From Cenococcum geophilum 1.58 (lineage: Eukaryota > Ascomycota > Dothideomycetes > Gloniales > Gloniaceae): a DNA stretch of 64,000 nt. The notes below the pieces were generated by a model. That model did no database searches and was not told where the DNA came from. It saw only the letters and a program-made list of their open reading frames with translations. Below, piece after piece: positions 23,796 to 37,700 of the stretch. The stretch covers positions 248,001 through 312,000 of the forward strand of contig KV748202.1 of NCBI GenBank assembly GCA_001692895.1, given 5' to 3'. The position numbers were made by a program, and so were the translations under genes. Position 1 is the stretch's first letter. Each line of letters opens with the position of its first letter.

Positions 23796-24836
23796 ATATA
23801 TACAAATAGTATCTAGCAGAAGTTTAGGAGTTAAGTAACTTAATACTTTAACCAAAAAGATTCCTTATAGAAAATACTTAGACGGATAATAGTAGTGGGA
23901 ATACCTAAAGAATACGTATCTATAGTATATTAAGGATAAAAAGCGAACTAGGTATTAGCTAAAAGTAAATTAAGTATAAGTAGGATTTAGCAGCTAATAG
24001 TTATAAATAAAAAAGGAGAGGCCTATAGAACCAGAGGGAGCTAGTAGTAGAGCCTTAAACCCTTAAAGGAATTTAAGGACAACACTTAAATTTATAAATT
24101 AATTAGCAAGATTAACAGTTTAAAGTATTAATAGATAGTAGAGCAATAAGGAACCATATCTTACTAATAGCAGTTAAAAAAAATAGGACTACTTTATAAA
24201 TAAAAGGAGCACTTATATCCGCAAGTTATAATTTTAGAAGATCTAATAGCCTATAGAGGAGGTATTATGAACCTTAAAACAGGACCTATCTAAATAACTA
24301 TTAAAGGAAGATAAATTAAGATATCTTTTAATATCCTACTATTAGAACGGGATAAGGCAGTATTAAGTATATCTTAGTTATAGGAGTATAGTCCAAAAAT
24401 TAATTAGATTATAGGTTAGGTTAATATTAAAGATACTTAATAATATAAGAGACGTATAGCTACTAAGTTAGAGCGATATATAAAGAAACTAAAAAAGGAT
24501 TAAGTTATATATTAAAGATATACTATAAGTATAGTAAAAAACTATAGAGCCTAGAAAGTAAAAAGCTGTTAAAGTATATAGCGTAGGACTATAAAATAGA
24601 ATTAGAACTAGAAATAAATCTAAAGTTCTTTCTAATTTATAACCTAACTAAAAAAGAGTTTAGAGCACTTAAGGAGTTTATCTATAAAAAAAACTTATAA
24701 AAGGGATATATTAAACTATTATAGTTATTAGCAGAATATCTAGTACTATTTATACTAAAGAAGAATGGAAAACTTAGACTATATACTAACTATAGGCAGT
24801 TAAACAGGATTACTAAGAAGGATAGATATCCTCTAC

Positions 24837-25080
24837 TGTCACGGGACTTACACGTTCTCACGTCTCTGCGCGCTTTGACGTTCTTAACCCGTGCTCACGT
24901 TTATCCCAAGACACCTACGCACGTTCCCCTACAACTCCTATTTATACCCGCACCTAACCTGTTCTGTTTCTGCATCTAAATGTCTTTGTATTAACCACGC
25001 ATAGTTACGCGTACGTAGCCTTCTTTAATTACTACCCCGTTTAGTACATTGTATTCTAGCTTATACCTACTTCCGTAACA
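24837..25080. mobile_element. Solo LTR, RIP-free, perfect TSD
   Basis: 244 bp starting TGTCACGGGACTTACACG and ending CTTCCGTAACA, flanked on both sides by TCTAC (24832-24836 and 25081-25085). It disrupts the RT frame of Gypsy-2 between RYPL and the following conserved segment. CA/TG dinucleotides are intact (CACG, TGTC, CATC). Its ends resemble the termini of the Gypsy-1 LTR, suggesting a related gypsy family. Confidence 0.85.
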
Positions 25081-27055
25081 TCTACCCTTAATTAATAAAA
25101 TCTAAAACTGGATAAATAATACGTAAATCTTTATAATAATAGATTTAAGATAGGCGTACTATTAAATTAGGATTAAGTAAGGCAATAAATAAAAGGCAGC
25201 CTTTAGGTTAAAGGAAGGACTATATAAGCTATTATTTATATAATTTAGACTTATAAACGTTCTAGCAACGTTCTAAAAGCGAATTAATAATATATTAGAA
25301 GAATACTTAGATAAGTTTATTATAGTATACCTTAATAACTAAGGAAGAATACGGAGAATATATTAAATAGGTCTTAAAGAGACTATAAAAGAAATAAATG
25401 CTAGTAGCAATTAAGAAATGCAAGTTCTTTATAAGAAAGACCAATTAAATAAAATTTATTATTAAGCTAAGTTATATTAGTATAGACCTAAAAAAAATAA
25501 AGCTATAATAAGTTAGTAAGAACTAAAAAATATAACGCAGTTAAGGTCGTTTTTAGGGGGTTATAACTACTATAGAAGGTTTATAATACAATAGTTAATA
25601 AATATTAAACTATTTATAAGACTAATAAAGAAAGAGAAACTATAGGTATAGGGAGATAAATAAAGGAAGCTATTTAGAGACCTTAAAGAAAAGTTTACCT
25701 AGAAACTAATCCTTAGAATTTACTAACTAGGGTTAAAAATAATAGTGGAAATAGATATATTAGACTTTATACTAAAAGTATACTTACTATAAAAGCATAA
25801 AAGTATATAATACCCAGTAGCATATTATAGTTAAAAAATAATACTATTAGAGTTAAACTATAACATCTATAATAAAGAGTTATTAAGTATAGTTACAGTA
25901 CTTAAGAAATAGAGAGCATTCTTATAAGGTATAGAGAAACTATTTATAGTTAAAACGGATTAGAAGAACTTAATAGGGTTCCTAATAATAATAAAAACTT
26001 AACTAAAGATTAGTTAAATAGGCAGAAATGCTTATAAAATACCATTTTAGGGTTTAATATACTAAGGATACCAAGAACACAAGAGCCGATACACTAAGTA
26101 AAAAAGCTAAACTACAGAATAATAAAAAAAACCATTAGGGGTAATGTTACGCAAAGATAGTAATAAATTAATTAAATATAATTAACCTAAGATTATAGCA
26201 ACCTAAGAGTATAAATTATTAGAGAGTAATTAGATATAAAAGATCTAAGAAATATAAAATAAGGATCTAAACTTAAAATAATATAAGAACTAAAAAAACT
26301 ATATATGTACTAAAAAGTATTACAAATAAATTTATTAAAGAATTCTACAGGGGAATAATATAAGGATATAATAGAACCTAAGAATTAGTATTAAGACTTT
26401 AAGAGGAGTATATTATTAATAAAATCTAGGGCTTAGTAAGAGAAGCTATAAAAAAATATTTAGATTACTAAAGAAATAAGCTAATAAGGTATAAACTATA
26501 TAGGAAGTTATAACTTAATAAGACACCAGAGAGACTATAGAAGGTTATATTATAAGACTTTATTATAAGGTTACTAAAATTAAAAGATCCTATTACCGGA
26601 TAGAAATATAATATAATTTTAGGAATAGTAGACAAGTTAACTAAATAGGGCTACTTTATAGCATATATAGAAGATATTTTAGTAGAAGATATTGCCAGAA
26701 TCTATATTAAAGAAGTATTTATAAGATATAAAGCACTAAATAAGATTATATTAAATAGAGATCTAAGATTTATAGTAGTATTTTAGAAAGTGTTTTTAGT
26801 AAAATAAGAAGTTAAAGCAGTAACTTCTATTATATATTATTTATAAACAGATAGATAGATAGAGAGATTAAATTAGACACTAGAATAATTAGGTATTACT
26901 ACTACTAATTATATAGTTTATATATAATATAACACCACAGGAAGGTATAGAGATATTACTATTTTAGGTAAATTACGGGTATAAGCCTAGAATATTATTA
27001 TTACTATAATAAGTAAAGAAAATAAGTAGCACAGCTAAGTAAAGAATAGAAATAT

Positions 27056-27319
27056 TATAACGGCGCTAGAGCGCGTTATCTACCAAATTCTGCCTAAGTT
27101 CTGCCATATTCTGCACCTATTATACTATCTTATATTATTATATACTGTCTAGTACTGTTTTATACTATTAGCTCGCCTACTACTAGCGCCTTAGCGGCTC
27201 GCGCTTCTTATTTATTTATACCAGCCCTAGCGACCCCATTTCCTTCTTCTTAGCTTAGTATCTTTATAAGATAGCATTCTATAAGCTTTAGTTTAAAGGC
27301 ATTTGTATAAGCCATTATA
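27056..27319 (+). repeat. Gypsy-3 5' LTR
   Basis: 264 bp, closely matching 50885-51149. It contains the 28-base segment at 27171-27198 (GCTCGCCTACTACTAGCGCC plus TTAGCGGC) that also appears in the 3' region of Copia-3. Confidence 0.9.
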
Positions 27320-30300
27320 TTATACTAAACTCTCCTTATATTGCCTGAGAAGGCCTTAATAATATCCTACCCCAAACAGAAAACTTCGTCTATAATAACG
27401 CGTTAACGCGCTATATTTAGACACTAAAATAGCTCTATATTACCTAGGAAGGCCTAGATAATATCCCACCTTATAAGCTAGATAGGACTAAACCTATACC
27501 CCTAGAATTAAAACCAAAGCGTATAATACTAATAACCCCTAAAAAGCTAATAATGGCACCCAAAGCAAGCTTATTTAAGAGAGTTGCCTTTATCTAAGAG
27601 GAACCTAAGATCTAATTAGGATCAGAAATTAAAGATAATAATAACGTTATAGACGTACGCGAGCAGATTCGCGCCCTTATAGCTAGCTAGAAAGCCAATT
27701 GTCTTAAAGCAAAAAATATACAAGAGACCCTATAAGAGATCCTAGAAAGCCTTATAGCCCTATAAAATAGCTTAGCTTCCCCTTCTTAAAGCCCTAGCTA
27801 ACCTATTTACTCTACTAAATACAGTATACTAGGGAGTACGGATATAATAATAAAGTAATTAAAGTCTGTTAAGCTCCTTAACCCCCTACTACTATCTAAT
27901 AGAATAGACCCTATCTTTAAGAATTAGAGGATTTAAGTATAAGGAAAGCTCCGTATTAACTACAACTATTTTCTTTTTAAAGAAGCTAAAATACTCTATC
28001 TCTTTAGTTAAACCACTAGGGACGCCTAACGGCACCTTTAAGCCAAGTTTAAGGATAAGTCCCCTATCCGATTTATACCTATTAATAAGATAATACGGCA
28101 CCTAGTGACTATCTATATTAACCTAAATAAGGTATAGAACGCCTAGTATAACTATAATCGCCTAATAATAAAACCAAACTAACCCTTTGCTAAATTCTAA
28201 ACTTAATTCCTATACCTTACGGAAGAAGGCTAGGTTCCCCTTAAGAACTACCAATTAGACCTATATAATAAGCTAATAATCCAGCTATAAGAGAAGATTG
28301 CTATAACCTTAAATAACCTACTAACTTATAATAGACTTATAACTTATTACCTATTATTAAATTTAAAACTAAAGCAAATTAACGCCCGCCCTAATTAGTA
28401 GAAGCAACCCTATAGCGATTAAAGCTTATTAGCCATACCTATAGGAGCTAGAGTAGGAAGATAAGCTATAACCGCTCTTACACTAAAAGCGGTTATAACT
28501 ATACACTAGTAAGCCTTGCCTAACAAGCTATATACTACACTATTAACTAGTACTCATTGCAATACTCTAATTAACCCTACCTCGGCTACGTGCTATAACT
28601 ATAATAAGGAGGGTTACTTTACCTTATTTTGCCCGGAGCTAAAGGATATAAATAATATTAAGGAGATAAAAAAGGAGACACGTCCGATAAGTTAGGAAAA
28701 GAAGAACCTTAGGGAAAAACTCCCCCCTAAGGTACCCTATTAATCTTAAAGAGATTAATCTTAGTTAGTTAATAGGTGGAAAGTATTTTATAGTTTTATA
28801 TATAGTATCTTAAAATAGATATAGAGTTAATATAACCGCCCTAATTAATACTAGAGTAAATAGCTTCGCCTTTATAAATACTGCTTATATAAATAATGTT
28901 ACCAAGTTTCTAAATATAGAAGCCATCTAACTAGAGAAGCCTATCTAGGTAAAAGGCTATAATGGCCAAGCTGGTTAGCCGGTTACCTATATCTTAAAGT
29001 TATATATTGCTCTTAATAGATAACGCTAATATAATGTCCCTTTTTATATCCTAGACTTAAGGTCCTATAATATAATCCTTAGACAAAAATAGATGTCCTA
29101 TTTTAATATTTAGCTAAATATATAATAAAGATAGTTTATCTAGCTGGAGGATAGACCAAAGTTACCCTTTTTTATTAAGGAAACCCAAACTAACCATAAG
29201 ACACAGCCGTAAGGGCTAACCCTACCTACTAGTGGGATATTAGGGCCTATAACCTAGCCTTTACTTAAAAAGACGCCCGCCGTAAAGCTAGAAAGAACTT
29301 TATACTAATAAAGATACTCTTCTAAAGCGCTATATTTAAAGAAGACTTTATATATAAAAGCGGAACAGATAGTAATATAAATAACGTTTAAATCGCGTAG
29401 ATCTAACCGGTATGGAAAAGAACGTATTAATAGGATATAAGGGATAACCTCCAAAAGATATAATAGGAGCTAAAAGGAGTAATAATAACGCTAGTACCCT
29501 AGAAGTCCCTAAAGTTACGTACGCCCCTATTATTATATAACCTCCCCGCTATAGACATCGCCGTAATTAGCGCTGTAGCGTTCTACTTTAATATATACTA
29601 AAAGGATAATAAGGTCTTTATAACGAGCCTATATAAGATTAACCAAATTATTAATAATAGGGAGGAAGAGCTAGCTAAGGAAACTAATAAAGAACTAGTT
29701 AAACGCCTTTTTCCTAATATCTATATAAATTATAAGGATATATTCTTAAGGGCGGCTTTAGATAAGTTACCCCCTTACCAGATATACGATTATAAGATTT
29801 AATTAGAAGCTAATAACTCGCTAGGTTATAGCCCCCTCTACTAATAATTAATAGATAAGCTAAAAGTAATAAAGTAGTATTTAATTAATAACCTGGATAA
29901 AGGGTTTATTAAGCTAAGTTAAGCCCCTTTTACTTCTTCTATCCTATTTATAAAAAAGCCTAATAGAGGCCTCTACTTTTATATTAACTATTAAAAGCTA
30001 AACGCTATTACTTAAAAGGATTAGTATCCTATTTCTTTAATTAATAAGACCCTTACACGTCTAAGCCGGGCAAAGATCTTTACTAAACTTAATATCCGTT
30101 AAGCTTTCCACCGAATTAGGATAGGCCCCATATTTAAAGATTTAATAATATTTTATGCCCGTTATAGTTCCTATAAATATAAAGTTCTTCCTTTTAAACT
30201 AATAAACGGACTAGCTATATACCAAAGGTATATAAATAACGTTCTTTTTAATTACCTAGACGAATTCTACATAGTATACTTAGACGATATTCTTATATAC

Positions 30301-32586
30301 TTAGATAACGAACTTAAATATTAAGTTTATATTAAGAAGGTCCTAGAGAGATTACGGAATATAGGCTTATAAGTTAATATTAAGAAATATAAGTTTAGGG
30401 TAAAATGTATAAAGTACCTTAGGTTTATTATAACTATAGAAGGAATTAAGGTTAACCCTAAGAAGGTAGAGGCAATCTATAACTAAAAGCCCCCTTATAT
30501 AATAAAAGGGATCTAGTTTTTCCTTAGGTTTTATAATTTCTATTACTAGTTTATCCGTAACTACGGAGTTATAGTAAGGCCTCTTATACAACTTACCCGG
30601 AAAGATACGCCTTTTATCTTTAATAATAACTATATAGAAGCCTTTGGAGAGTTCAAAGATCGGCTTATCTTCTCTCTAATCCTTTATTACTATAACCTAG
30701 ACCTTAAGTTAATGCTAAAAATGAACACTTTTGATAGAGTTATAGCGGGAATCCTATTACAGTTACATCTAGACGGCAAATAGTACCCTATTGCCTTCTT
30801 TTTAAAAATAATAGACTTGGTTAAGTGTAACTATAAGGTATATAATAAAGAAATGCTAGCTATTATCCAATTACTGTCCTAATAGCGCGTAGAGCTTAAA
30901 GGTACAAACTCCTAGATTAAGATATACACAGATTATAAAGCCCTAAAGTACTTTATAACTATAAAGCAGCTTACTAAATAATAAGCTTACTAGGCTAAAA
31001 TACTCTCCTAATTTTTCTTTATAATTATATATCGTTCTAGTAAGTAAAACTCTAAGGCTAATATATTAACCTAAAGGGAATAAGATATAGGACCCTAAAA
31101 TAAGCTAAAAGCCTAATACTAGACGCGCGCCCTTCTCTACCCTAAATAGCTTAACCTACGGATCCTTAAGGAGCTAGGCTCTAAGTAGAATAATTTAGCA
31201 CCTATAAAAGAAGTCTTAGACGAACTAATAGGGCTAATTAATTGCATCTTAACTGTAAACCGCATAACCGACTCCCTAAAGGCCCTCCGCGACTAAGCCA
31301 TAAAGGGTAACCCCAATTTAGAAATAAAAGAAGGACTACTTCTATATTAAGAACAGCTTATAGTTTTAGATGTTAATAACCTATAAATAGAGCTAATCTA
31401 TAAAGCCCACTGTTAAGTCTCTATGGTATACCTTAGTTAAGATAAAACCTACTAACTACTAACGCCCTATTACTACTGGCGAGGACTTTTATTAGATATA
31501 GATTAATTTATTAGAAACTGCCACGCCTATAAACGCGTAGATGCCCCTAAGAATCGAACTCCTAGGTAGTTATAACCGCTGCCAGTTCTAAAACGCCCTT
31601 AGTAACATATTATAATGGACTTTAAGTCGTTTCTAAAGGACGCCTACGGCTACGATGCGGCCTTTATTATAATTAACCAACTATATAAGCAATCCGTCTC
31701 CCTCCCTTGTTTTAAAACTATAATAGTAAAGGATATAGCCTACCTCTATATTAACAATATCTATTAATTCTATAGCGCCCCTAAATTAATTATCTCTAAC
31801 TATAGTCCCTAGTTTATATCAGATTTTTAGAACAAATTCTACCGTATCCTTAGGATTAAGATTAAGCTCTCTACTATATTCTACCCTTAAACTGACGGCT
31901 AAACCGAGATTATAAACTAGTACCTTAACTAGTAACTACGTCCCTTTATAGACTACTATTAGGACAACTAGTTAGAACTACTACCTATAATAGACTACGC
32001 GCAGCTTACACTCCCCTATAATAGTATAGGGATATCGCCATTTAAACTACTCCACGGGTATACACCACGAACGTCCTTTAATTGGGATAGGCCTACTAAA
32101 CCTACTACGGCCCGCGAACGCCTTAGCTATAAAGAGGCCTAGGGATTTACCAAGAGAATGCACAGAGCCTAGGAGACTACTTAAGCAATTATAAAAAAGG
32201 TGTAAGAGAAGAAGGAGTCCGATATAAACCGACATTATTGCAAGGTAGACTTCTAAGTAGGAGATAAGGTATAGGTGTTAACAAAGAACTAGAAAACCTA
32301 GAGGCCGAGCTATAAGCTAGACTACTAAATAGCTAGCCTATACAAGATTCTTTAAAGGGTAGGATACTCTTTTAAGGTTAAGCTACTAGAGTTAATAAGG
32401 ATCTACCCCATTTTCTCCCTAGACCAACTATAAAAGGCTATAGATAATCCACTACCTAGGTAGTATAACGACCCCCTACTACTAATCTAGATTATAAAGG
32501 ATAAGGAATAGGAAGTTAAAGAAGTCCTAGCAGTTAAAAAGGACCGTAATGTCTTAAAATACTATATAAGCTAGGTAGGCCATAAC
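27320..32586 (+). pseudogene. Gypsy-3 gag-pol pseudogene
   Basis: An intact ATG near 27553 (MAPKASLFKRVAF) starts gag. The gag zinc knuckle at about 28590-28640 reads CYNYNKEGYFTLFC: the CCHC ligand set has become C-Y-Y-C by TGT-to-TAT and CAC-to-TAC changes. RT follows with an intact catalytic box, FYIVYLDDILIYLD (YLDD at 30277-30288), then RNase H (YNYKVYNKEMLAII near 30830) and integrase (zinc-binding part about 31400-31540; core from MDFKSFLKDAYGYDAAF at about 31618, then FYPQTDGQTEI with stops read as Gln). The C-terminal segment stops at the Gypsy-4 insertion and resumes at 50670. The 62-codon frame at 32047-32235 is antisense chance. Confidence 0.85.
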
Positions 32587-32928
32587 TATAAGGGCGCGAA
32601 GAGGCTTTGGGGCAGATTTAAAGGAATAATATAAATTCTATCTAAATCTATAGGTATAGCTCTTATAGAGAATAAGACGTTGCGTAAAGAGAGAAGGGAA
32701 TAATAAGAGGATTATATAATTAAATAGTTAGGGGTCTTAGTAGTCAATGCGTACGTATATACGCACGCGGTCTTTAACAGACTTTAATAGAATTTAATTA
32801 ATCTGGCAGAACTTAGCAGAAGTTAATTAAGCTAGTAAAATTTAGCAGAATTTAGTTAAAGCGTTGGAATTTATCTGTTAAGTATTTTACTAAGACATTC
32901 CTACTATAACTAGGCTAGTCCTGTTATA
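32587..32928 (-). repeat. Gypsy-4 3' LTR
   Basis: 342 bp, paired with 50323-50664. Contains GGCAGATTTAAAGGAATAAT and an ATACGCACGCGGTC block shared with the partner. Confidence 0.9.
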
Positions 32929-33980
32929 GTACTCCCCCTTTTAGCTAAAGGTCTAAAATAATTTAATTTTAGTTAAGACTTATTACTTATTACGTTTATA
33001 TACTTGCGTTAGGTAGCGGTATAAAGTTTTACCAGTTCTATTATTAAATAGACTAATTAGGATTTTCTATCCCCGGGATAGAAAATTACTATTAGTTTAA
33101 TTAAGGCGGTAAGTAGAACTAATATCTTTATAGAGGGTCTTAGTAAGGTAATCTTAACTAATTAAACAACTTTAACCGCTGGTTAAAGTTCCTTAATATC
33201 TTATATATTATATAACCGTATTATAAACGTTATAATATATTTTAAGTTCTTTTTAAATTCAAGCTTCCTGCTATTATATTTCGTGTATTTATATTAGGTA
33301 GTAGTTATTTACCTTTATATCGTATCTATCTAGCTAAAGTAAGCCGCGAAGGATAGTTCTTATAGAATTCTTTTACCAGGGAAGGCGCATTGGTCTTAAT
33401 TTACTTATAAAGTTCCTAGGTTTATGTCTTATATCCTTTCTATTTAATAAGAAGTTTAAATTATTTAGACTATGTCTTCTATTATATATTATTAATTAAG
33501 TTAATAAAGTAAGAACCGTTACCGTTATTAATAATTATAGAAGGTAGTAGTAGCACTTTACAAGTTATAGGTTTACCCTTTAAGGGTTATAGCAAGTTTA
33601 TATAAAACGTTAAATATATTTTTATCTTAGTTAGTAGTTTAGGCTTATAAGCGTATAGGCTTAGTTTCTTCTTAATTTAGTATAGGCCCGTAAACTTCCA
33701 GTCTAGTTTCTTTAAGGCTTATTAAATCTTTAGGTTTTATATATTTAGGTAAACCATATTACCTTCCTTAAAGTCCTACGCGGGAGCTCGTTCTTTGTTT
33801 ATATACTATTCCTATACTATTTAAGCGTGCGCTAATTTACTTTGTAATAGTTCCGTTAACTACTTTATTTAATTAGCAAAGTTATATACATTAATTATAG
33901 GTCCTATTATATTAATTTTAGGATATAGTTTAAATCTAAGTTAAGGGTTTTATCTATAGATTACGTAGAACAGCGTTATA
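32929..33980 (-). pseudogene. Gypsy-4 pol, 3' portion
   Basis: Minus-strand coding relic between the 3' LTR and Foldback-1, corresponding to the end of integrase and the C-terminal part of pol. Heavily RIPped. It includes the double-palindrome module at 33062-33190. The rest of pol continues at 39509. Confidence 0.6.
33062..33190. repeat. Double-palindrome module (copy in Gypsy-4)
   Basis: Two near-perfect palindromes bracket 129 bp. At 33062-33086 the arms are ATTTTCTATCCC and GGGATAGAAAAT. At 33168-33190 the arms are AACTTTAACC and GGTTAAAGTT around GCT. The same pair brackets 128 bp in Copia-3 (47630-47757) with the palindromes in reverse order. Confidence 0.7.
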
Positions 33981-34363
33981 ACGTAATCCACCCCCAAGCT
34001 GGCCACCTCAAAACTCACTAAAATCATACTTTAATATCTTAACAACCACTTAATAATAAATTCTAATAATTTAGATTTGGACTTTCATATACTCTCTACA
34101 GCTTCTATTAAAGTTGCATAGTAATTAGTTTAGTGGTTTTCAAGATATACGAATTCGTAGTAATTTAGCTTTATTTTAGCCCCCAAATTATAATATCTTG
34201 AAAACTACTAAACCAATTACTATGCAACTTTAATAGAAGCTGTAGAGTGTATATGAAAGTCCAAATTTAAATTATTAGAATTTATTATTTAGTGGTTGTT
34301 AAGATATTAAAGTATGAATTTTCTAATTTTTGGTGAGTTTTGAGGTGGCTAGCTTAGGGGTGG

Positions 34364-34784
34364 TATAATGGAGCCTTGTAGCAGGAACTACGGTAGACTC
34401 GTTAATAGGCTAGGTATATAGGTATTACAAGTAAGTCAACAACGTAATAATAACTGGTGGAGTGGTTGCCTAATAGATTAACTCCAATTGTATTCTAAGA
34501 ATTACTATAAGGAAGGAACTATCTAGGTAGGGATTAAGGGTCCTTAAATACACAACCGTACTCCTAAGAAAGTCATTACTCTATCTACTTTATCTACTCT
34601 ATTCGCTCTATTATAGATCTCGCAGATTATATAGATTATATAGATTATATCACGTGACTCTGCTTACTATTCCTTATTATATAGTTCTACGGGTTCTATC
34701 CTAGACTATGCTTATATTAACTAACTAGCTTCCTTTAACTCTTCTTTAAGTAGTTATAATATTATACTTAAAGCATTCGTAACA
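34364..34784 (-). repeat. Gypsy-5 3' LTR
   Basis: 421 bp, adjacent to the purine tract. It carries a triplicated ATAGATTAT-like block near 34630-34650 and the CACGTGACTCTGCTTACTAT segment, both shared with the 5' LTR. Confidence 0.9.
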
Positions 34785-37700
34785 CTATCTCCCTTCTTTT
34801 TATTTTCGTTCTTAAAGATACCTAGTATCTCTAAGTCGTTTACTAGAGGTATAATATCCATCTAATTAATTTGGTTAATATCGTTACTTATAATGCCTAA
34901 AGCACCTTCTTCTTCTTTAACTCTTTATTATACGCGTATAGTCTCTTCTATACTGTCGCTTAGTAAAATAATGCTATCTCTATATTCTTGTTACGCGAAA
35001 GAGGGGTTAGTCTATATTGCGTTAGCGAGTCCTTTATTTTAGCAGCCCTCTTTTTATATAAAGTGCACTAAAGTAAACATTTAATTATTCTATGATATTT
35101 GCTTAATTTCTAACGCTAAGTATATATATCTTATAACTCTTAATAGTCTCTAAGTTCCCTAAGTAATTTGTTATAGGGTCTTATATTTAATCTACCGCTG
35201 TAAAGCTTAATAGTAAGCTATTCTTAGCGCTGCTTACGGTTTAACGTGCCTTAGAAGAGTCCGTATATATTCTTAAAGCTTAGCGTCTAGCTTATGCCTA
35301 TCTTTAGCGTTTAGAATATATCCGTAAGAAGGTTTATTTAAAGGAGTAGAAACTTATTTAATAAGGTTTATAGGAACTTAGTAATAAAAAAACGGTTTCT
35401 CTTCTAATAAAGAAGGAAATAACTCTAAGTAGTTTAGTAGTTGCTCTTCCTAGGTCCCCCTTAGGTAACTTATTCTTTAGCAATTCCTCTTTATTAATAT
35501 TACCTAACCTTTTCTCTTTTAATACTCCTGTACCTTTCCTATAGCGTTTTTTAGGTTCTCTAGTAGTTCCTAGGTAGTCTTATTATAGCCTATTTACTTT
35601 ACTTTATACTATATTTTATTGTCTATATCCTTATAACTAATAATCTTTAAAACTTACTATTCGTCTTCCTCTTATCCTCTATATATATCTGCTTTATAAA
35701 CCAGTGGCTTAATACTCCTATATACTAGCTCTAGTATTATAATATGCTATATAGGGTAGATCTTTATCTTAGCTAGTAGGTTTAACTTAAATATAACTAA
35801 TGAAATTTTTTATATAATTTTAAAAGGTCCTAGTCTAACGTGGTTTAACTTCTTACTTAATTATTAACTCTTAAAATTTTTATATAGTAGCCACACTTTA
35901 TCTCCCTCCTTAAGATCTAGTCCCTTAGATCTCTTAGTATCGTAATACTTTTTTATCCTTTGCTATACCGCCTTAGCTATTTCTATAAGGTCTATATAAA
36001 GATTTATTAAACTCTTTATTCTTTACTTAGCTATATTACTTATCTTCTTTACTTAATATAGCAATAATAAGGTCCTTAGCTTATATCTATAATTTACCTT
36101 AAATAGTAATATGCCTATTCCTTTTTATGGTATTATATTGTATATAAACTATATAACTAGTAATAGCAATACCTAATTATTCTGTGCATAATTAATATAA
36201 TACCTTAGATATTATTCTAGTATCTAATTTAATCTTTCTATTTAACCGTTTGTCTATAGATAATATATAGTAGAAGTTACTGCTTAAACTTCTTACTCTG
36301 CTAAGAACACTTCCTAGAATACTATTATAAATCTTAGATCTCTATCTGATATAATCTTACTTAATGCTCTATATCTTATAAACACTTCTTTAATATAAAT
36401 TCTAGCAATATCTTTTGCTAATATTTCTTCTAAATATACTATAAAGTATCCCTACTTTATAAGCTTGTCTACTATTACTAAGATTATATTATAATCTTAC
36501 CCGGTAATAGGATCTCTTAACTTTAGTAACTTAACGATAAAGTCCTATAATATAACCTCCTATAGTCTCTCTGGTATTTTAATAGGTTATAGCTNTCTAT
36601 ATAGCTTATACCTCGTTAATTTATTCNTTTANTAATNTAGATNTTNTTTTATAACTTNCCTAGCTAGTCCCTAGATTCCATTAATAATATACTCCTCTTA
36701 AAGTCTTAATACTAAGCCTATAGCTCCGTTATGTCCTTAAGTTAATCCCTTATAAAATAACTTAATAAACTCCTTTACAATAGATCTTAGTACGTATATT
36801 ACTTTTTAATTTTTATACTACTCTAAGTCTAGATCCTTTATTTATACGTCTAGGATCTTTTATATCTAATTACTTTCTAGTAATTTATAGGTCTTTTCTT
36901 CTTATATTACTGCGATCTTTAGATAATTATACCTAATTAATCCATTTGTATCCCTTCGCAACAAAGCCCCTAATAGCTTTTTATTATTTTATAGTTTAGC
37001 CTTTCTACTTAAAGCGTCTACTTATGTATTCTCTATACCCTTAGTATACTAAATCTTAAAATAGTACTCTATAAGCATCTCCGCCTATCTAACCTATCTA
37101 TAATTAAGTTCTTTTATTATTAGGAACCCTATTAGGTTCTTATAATCCATCTTAACTATAAATAGTTTTTCTATACCTTATAAGAATAATCTCTATTTTT
37201 TTAGTGCTGTAACTATACCTAATAACTCCTTATTATAGATGTTATAGTTTAATTCTAGTAGTATTATCTTTCAACTATAGTATGCTACTAGGTGCTATCC
37301 ATCTTTATATTTCTATAGGAAGTATACTCCTAGTATATAGTCTAATATATCCGTCTTAACTATTGTCTCTAACTATAGTTAATAGATTTTAAGAACTAGC
37401 TCCTAGGTAAATAACTATTTAACTCTCTTAAATAGTTCCTTTTATTTCTCTCCCTATGCCTATAGTTCTTCCTTCTTTATTAATCTTATAAGTGGCTTAA
37501 TATTCTTTAACTATTAAGCTATAAACCTTCTATAGTAGTTGCAGAACCCTAAAAATAACCTTAACTATATTACATTTTTTAGTTCTTACCAATTTACTAT
37601 AGCCTTAATCTTCTTTAAATCTATACTAAGTTAGCTTAGTTTAATAATAAATCTAACAAAATCTGTCTTCTTAGTGAAGAATTTATATCTTTTAATTGCT

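Larger units (their letters stand above)
20988..27055 (+). pseudogene. Gypsy-2 gag-pol pseudogene, 5' portion
   Basis: Order along the plus strand: gag-like segment (about 21190-22080, with LEWFKPYL and a long helical region), an unassigned helical segment (about 22150-23590), aspartic-protease-like region (about 24110-24350), then RT interrupted at 24837-25080 by a solo LTR. RT resumes as TFQKRINNILEEYLDKFIIV followed by YLNN (YLDD mutated) at 25328-25339. RNase H is near 25700-25930 (YNIYNKELLSIV) and integrase follows from about 26230 (LDYQRNKL, YNIILGIVDKLTKQGYFIAY), continuing after Gypsy-3 at 51155. Stops occur throughout. Related to Gypsy-5 at about 35-38 kb but with a longer gag-side region. 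Confidence 0.75.
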
